Origin: Aselliscus stoliczkanus
Lineage: Eukaryota > Chordata > Mammalia > Chiroptera > Hipposideridae
DNA: 64,000 nucleotides
Assembly (NCBI GenBank): GCA_033961575.1
Contig: CM066728.1
Coordinates: 107,774,852-107,838,851, forward strand
Direction of reading: 5' to 3'
The notes beneath the pieces were generated by a model. The model had not been told where the DNA came from, ran no database searches, and was given only the letters and a program-made list of their open reading frames with translations. The translations under genes and the position numbers were made by a program. Each line of letters begins with the position of its first letter. Positions within the stretch are counted from its first letter, which is position 1. Below are positions 60,600-64,000 of this stretch, piece by piece.

Positions 60600-62600
60600 T
60601 TATTGTTCTCAGTGGTACTGGCTGCCACGCCACCTATGGGTAATGGCTGGCTTACAGCGAATGTATTTGTTCATTTCTAATGGGATTTATATCTGGGCTT
60701 AGGTCAGGTTTTCTGTGAGTCTGAGACAGGGTTCATGTGCTTGGGCTTTATTGAGGATGTGTTCTCAGCAGAGGAAAGAACTAGGTAAGTAAGGGTTTGC
60801 TCAGAACTGGAGTCTGTCACCAGTCTGATCCCAAGGGTTCTCAGGAGCATGACTAGAATCTCAGTTGGTCCCCTTTGAAGCAAGGGGGGTGATTTATACC
60901 CAAGTCCCCTGTTATCCTTCAGTCATTAGCCATAGATTTTAGAGTTTGGGAGTTGTGTTGACATAATTATTTGACAAGGGAGCTCTCATCAGCCAAGAGC
61001 AATTCTCCAGAGAAGGGGACAGCCTTGAGCTGGCATCAACCAACCCTGACAGCGGCCAGAGGAAGGCACCCTGTTCTGAAAGGGGCCCTGGGGAGGGCCC
61101 CAGAGCACACATTAAGTGTGCATTACTTGGTACTTTTAGGCGTCTGTTGTAGGCTTGTCCTGATGATCTAGACTCTGACTGCATACACACTGGTCCCCAC
61201 CACCGAAGTGAAATGTTTTATGCCTTTGAAAAAAAATGTAATACATACTTGATTATTGAATGTAGTCTGTCACATTGTACATGCCTTAGTTTTTAATAAT
61301 TCTCTCTATCCATTTCTGAATTTATACTTCACTTACAGCATCAAAAACTAAATTGAAGATGCATGAATATTTTTCTTAGTCATGTGTATTGTTAGGTTTC
61401 ATGAAATGAGGTCAGGAAATTTCTGTAAGACAATAGCAACCACTGTCTGACAATCACAGGCTGCTAGATAAATGGAGGGGTCCATTGCATGCATTTCTAC
61501 TTCTGTTTCAGAAGGGGCCTGAAAATCTGCTGTAACTGGTGAATGATGGGAATGCTTAGACTTCTCTGCCCTGCTTCCATTTTCCTTATTTGTATGCTTC
61601 TTCCAAAATGCTGACACAAATTGATAAGCCAATGTACCAGGAAAATCCTTTATTTCAAATACAACCAATGGCTTTCTTGTTTGGGTAAGAGATTATGTAT
61701 TCTGGAAGCTGAAGTCTCCCAATTACCTAGGGGCTGAGTGAACATGAATGGCACGGTAGAAATGTAAATGAAAAAATGTGAGTCACATTGGCCTACCATT
61801 CTCTGGAGTGAATGGACTTACACTCTTGATTTGGTGGTTCTTTAACATATAAGGCATTTGTCATCCTGAATTTATTCAGTAACTCTCATGGAGCTGAACA
61901 GAGGCACCATGGATACGGCTCTGATGGACGCGTCCCTTGTTTCATGTGTGTCCGTCAAACTCTCCTTTGCTGTATTCTCATAGCTAACTTTTGAGAGTTG
62001 ATGTGTTACTTCTTCATTAGGTCACAACGTTTTATCTGTTTGCGTTAGTTCTTAATGGCCTGGGAGCTAGCCTCTATGATTTTACATGGGTTGATTGAAA
62101 AGTTTAGTTCTTGAAGTTCAACCCCATTTTTCAATTTTTTGGAGTATACTCAATTATCATTTATATGTTTTCTAGAAAGTAGTGAGGAAAGCTGCCCAAT
62201 CACATATGCACTATAGAAGTAGTCTATTTAATAAGGAAATAGATATGACTATGTATGACATTATGTTAATGTTTCCATCCAAAAACCTCTCCAAGTTTTT
62301 GTTGTAAAATTTTTAATCATCGTTTGAATGAAGAAGTATTGAAATTGAAAGCAGTCTTAAAGTATAGCCATCAGTTCCTGCTTTAAGAGGATACAGAAAA
62401 CCCACATACTGATCCTCCATCCATCAAAAACATAACATTTAAATGACAATAGAGATATGTAGAAGGAAAAAAACACTATGAACACTAGAAATGGAATCTT
62501 ATATATAACCCCAAATTTGAAGACTTTCTTTGAAGGATGTAAAACATTCTTTATGTGAAAGTTTGGAAATATACAAGAACAGAGAAAAGCACAATTAAAA
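60600..62600. other. Unassigned intronic sequence
   Basis: 60660-61200 is GC-richer and may be an old LTR. I see no clear ends and nothing else I can support. Confidence 0.35.
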
Positions 62601-62610
62601 ACATGGTGGT

Positions 62611-62734
62611 GCGGCTGGCCGAGTGGTGCAGTGGCAGTTAAGTGCTGGCTTCGGAAGCCAGCGGCCCTGGTTCAGATCACACATAGAATGGCCAGTGACA
62701 CTGTCCTCTAAAAAAAAACAACACAAAAACAAAC
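62611..62734 (+). mobile_element. tRNA-derived SINE, copy 4
   Basis: The only plus-strand copy: 'gcggctggccgagtggtgca', 'aagtgctggcttcggaagcc', 'ggttcagatcacac', 'ggccagtgacactgtcctct' and an A-rich tail with 'aaacaaac' units. Duplications 'aaacatggtggt' at 62599-62610 and 62735-62746 are perfect. Confidence 0.92.
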
Positions 62735-62749
62735 AAACATGGTGGTAAA

Positions 62750-63640
62750 AGCCAGATAACAACAAAAACAAACTAATTAGTTCAGATGAAGCAGCAGTAG
62801 TCCAAGGAGTACAATATGACATGAAAGGAATTCCAAATAGTCATCTCAGTGAGATTCAAGAAAATACTGTAAGTTTTCAATAAAAAATGGAGGATTAAAT
62901 ACTCAGGATTACCTCAGTTTTTCCCTGATGCACCATTTTGAATACCGAAGGCCATTTTTAAATGTCAGAAGCCCACAAGAACAAATAAAATGGAGAGAAG
63001 ATAACACTATTTTGGGTTTAGCTAGAGGCTGAGCCTCCAGTAGATGCCTGCTGCTCAGAGAAAGAGACAAGCCAAGATCTTGGAAGTCACACAGAGGTGT
63101 CTTCACAAATTGAAGACTTCCTGGACCTCAAACACATGGCTGGTCTTCCCCCTGAAGATGTTTGCCAAACTTTGATCATGTCTGGGTCGTGCTGCAGAGA
63201 TCTAAGCTAAAACAGAGTAGAATGGCTCTCCCACATCTTAAAGAATCGAGGAGCTCGATGCCCAGGTTCTTGACTGAAAACCATGGAAGACATGCCCTAG
63301 AAAAAAGAGGAATGAGAAGTGTATTGAATCTCTCCAGACTGCACCCCAGCCCCACTCAGCTCAATCCCTGCCTTCGCCTTCCACACCCCCTAATCTGGTT
63401 AGCAGAGAAACAAAGCTATTCTCTGAAGGCAGGCTTTTTGGTGGAACTAGCATGATTCAGCAGCTCTGCAGTTCTGTTATCCACCATTGCCACCATGCAG
63501 TGGTGTAATCTAGACATGTGTGTCTAATCTAGAAAAGGCAAGACCTTGTGACAGATGAATTAGATAAGAACAGGCAATAGAATTACCACAGACGATCCAG
63601 TTAGCATAGTAAACTGGAAAACAGCCTGGTGGGAAATATC
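62750..63640. other. Unassigned, possibly old L1-derived sequence
   Basis: A-rich broken sequence that may continue into the L1/HAL1-like piece to its right. I find no firm landmarks. Confidence 0.35.
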
Positions 63641-64000
63641 TAAACTGATGTACAGAGAGGGATTATGGGGAAAAAAATGTTAAAAGTAAGAGATATATAT
63701 GAAACATTCAAAACTCTATCTCACATATCATTTATGTCTCAAAAGGAGAATGGAGAGAACAAAGTGGTAGCTATATATATAGTAATTATTGCGGAGACCT
63801 TTCAAAAATGATTAAAGACATTAGTTATCTGACTAAGAAGTTCAGCAAGCCCCCCAAATGATAAACAATATAGGATCACGTCTAGACACATTATAGCCAA
63901 AGTGCTGGAAATCAGTGACAAAGAGAAGCATCTTAAAAATAAACCAGAGTGGAGAATAAAAGACACATAACCTTCAGTGGGGTGAAAATAAGATTTGCAG
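63640..64000 (+). repeat. Old L1/HAL1 ORF1-region fragment, runs off the window
   Basis: 'tctagacacattatagccaa' + 'agtgctggaaatcagtgaca' + 'aagagaagcatcttaaaaat' and 'aaagacacataaccttcagt' follow the order of a conserved old L1/HAL1 segment. Stops break any frame. Confidence 0.55.

Larger units (their letters stand above)
51872..64000 (+). other. SEMA5A: SEMA5A downstream intron (partial)
   Basis: This intron starts with 'gtaagtg' and runs off the window. No frame resembling the next semaphorin segment was found. It contains old L1 sequence, a hAT element carrying a SINE, MIR relics and a fourth SINE. Confidence 0.8.

Noticed and set aside
1..64000. tRNA, snRNA or rRNA genes
   Set aside because: The only tRNA-like sequences are the heads of the four SINEs, which carry target duplications and A-rich tails. 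No U6, 5S, 7SK or 7SL landmarks were noticed.

Overview
The window is vertebrate nuclear DNA, almost certainly mammalian and probably from a bat. It is AT-rich and has no prokaryote-style gene packing. It contains deeply decayed mammalian repeats (MIR, L2, hAT/Charlie-like elements, MaLR LTR, old L1) together with younger elements: four copies of a tRNA-derived SINE with intact target-site duplications, L1 3' tails of a type I associate with bats, and short mariner elements. The bat assignment rests on remembered repeat consensus sequences and is not proven here.

The only genuine protein-coding sequence I can support is two short internal exons on the + strand, at 36802-36901 (100 bp) and 51826-51871 (46 bp). 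Both have good acceptor and donor sites and compatible phases. Spliced together they encode the N-terminal edge of a class 5 semaphorin, and the residues match SEMA5A better than SEMA5B. The window is therefore the inside of the SEMA5A gene: about 36.8 kb of upstream intron, exon, 14.9 kb intron, exon, and at least 12.1 kb of downstream intron. I did not find the exon with the start codon and signal peptide, or the exon that follows the 46-bp one. Both should lie outside the window.

Layout. 1-36801 is upstream intron: an exon-like CpG-containing segment at the left edge, L1 pieces, an L2-like repeat island (4290-6060), an old L1 ORF2/3'UTR copy (7600-8925), hAT relics, a (AC)23 tract, a 26-bp minisatellite with 13 full units (20809-21146), an L2 split by a SINE, an LTR-like block, an internally deleted mariner with both terminal repeats and TA flanks (27971-28536), a possible second transposase relic (29690-29808), another SINE, MIRs, a G-rich tract and a small GATA-motif cluster 0.7 kb before the exon. 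36902-51825 holds MIR/L2, an L1 3' end with an 11-bp duplication (40856-41251), a CG/TG Z-DNA-type tract, a (GT)24 tract, an antisense MaLR LTR and an 81-bp mariner-type MITE. 51872-64000 holds an old L1 3' end, a hAT element split by a SINE, more hAT and MIR relics, a fourth SINE and an L1/HAL1-like end piece.

Almost all open reading frames of 60-280 codons here appear to be chance frames or frames through repeats. I see no operon, CRISPR array, phage, RNA gene or undescribed gene system. The observations worth checking are the exon-like left edge, the coding-looking minus-strand frame at 383-595, the minisatellite, the mariner-derived elements, and a few possible regulatory or structural motifs.
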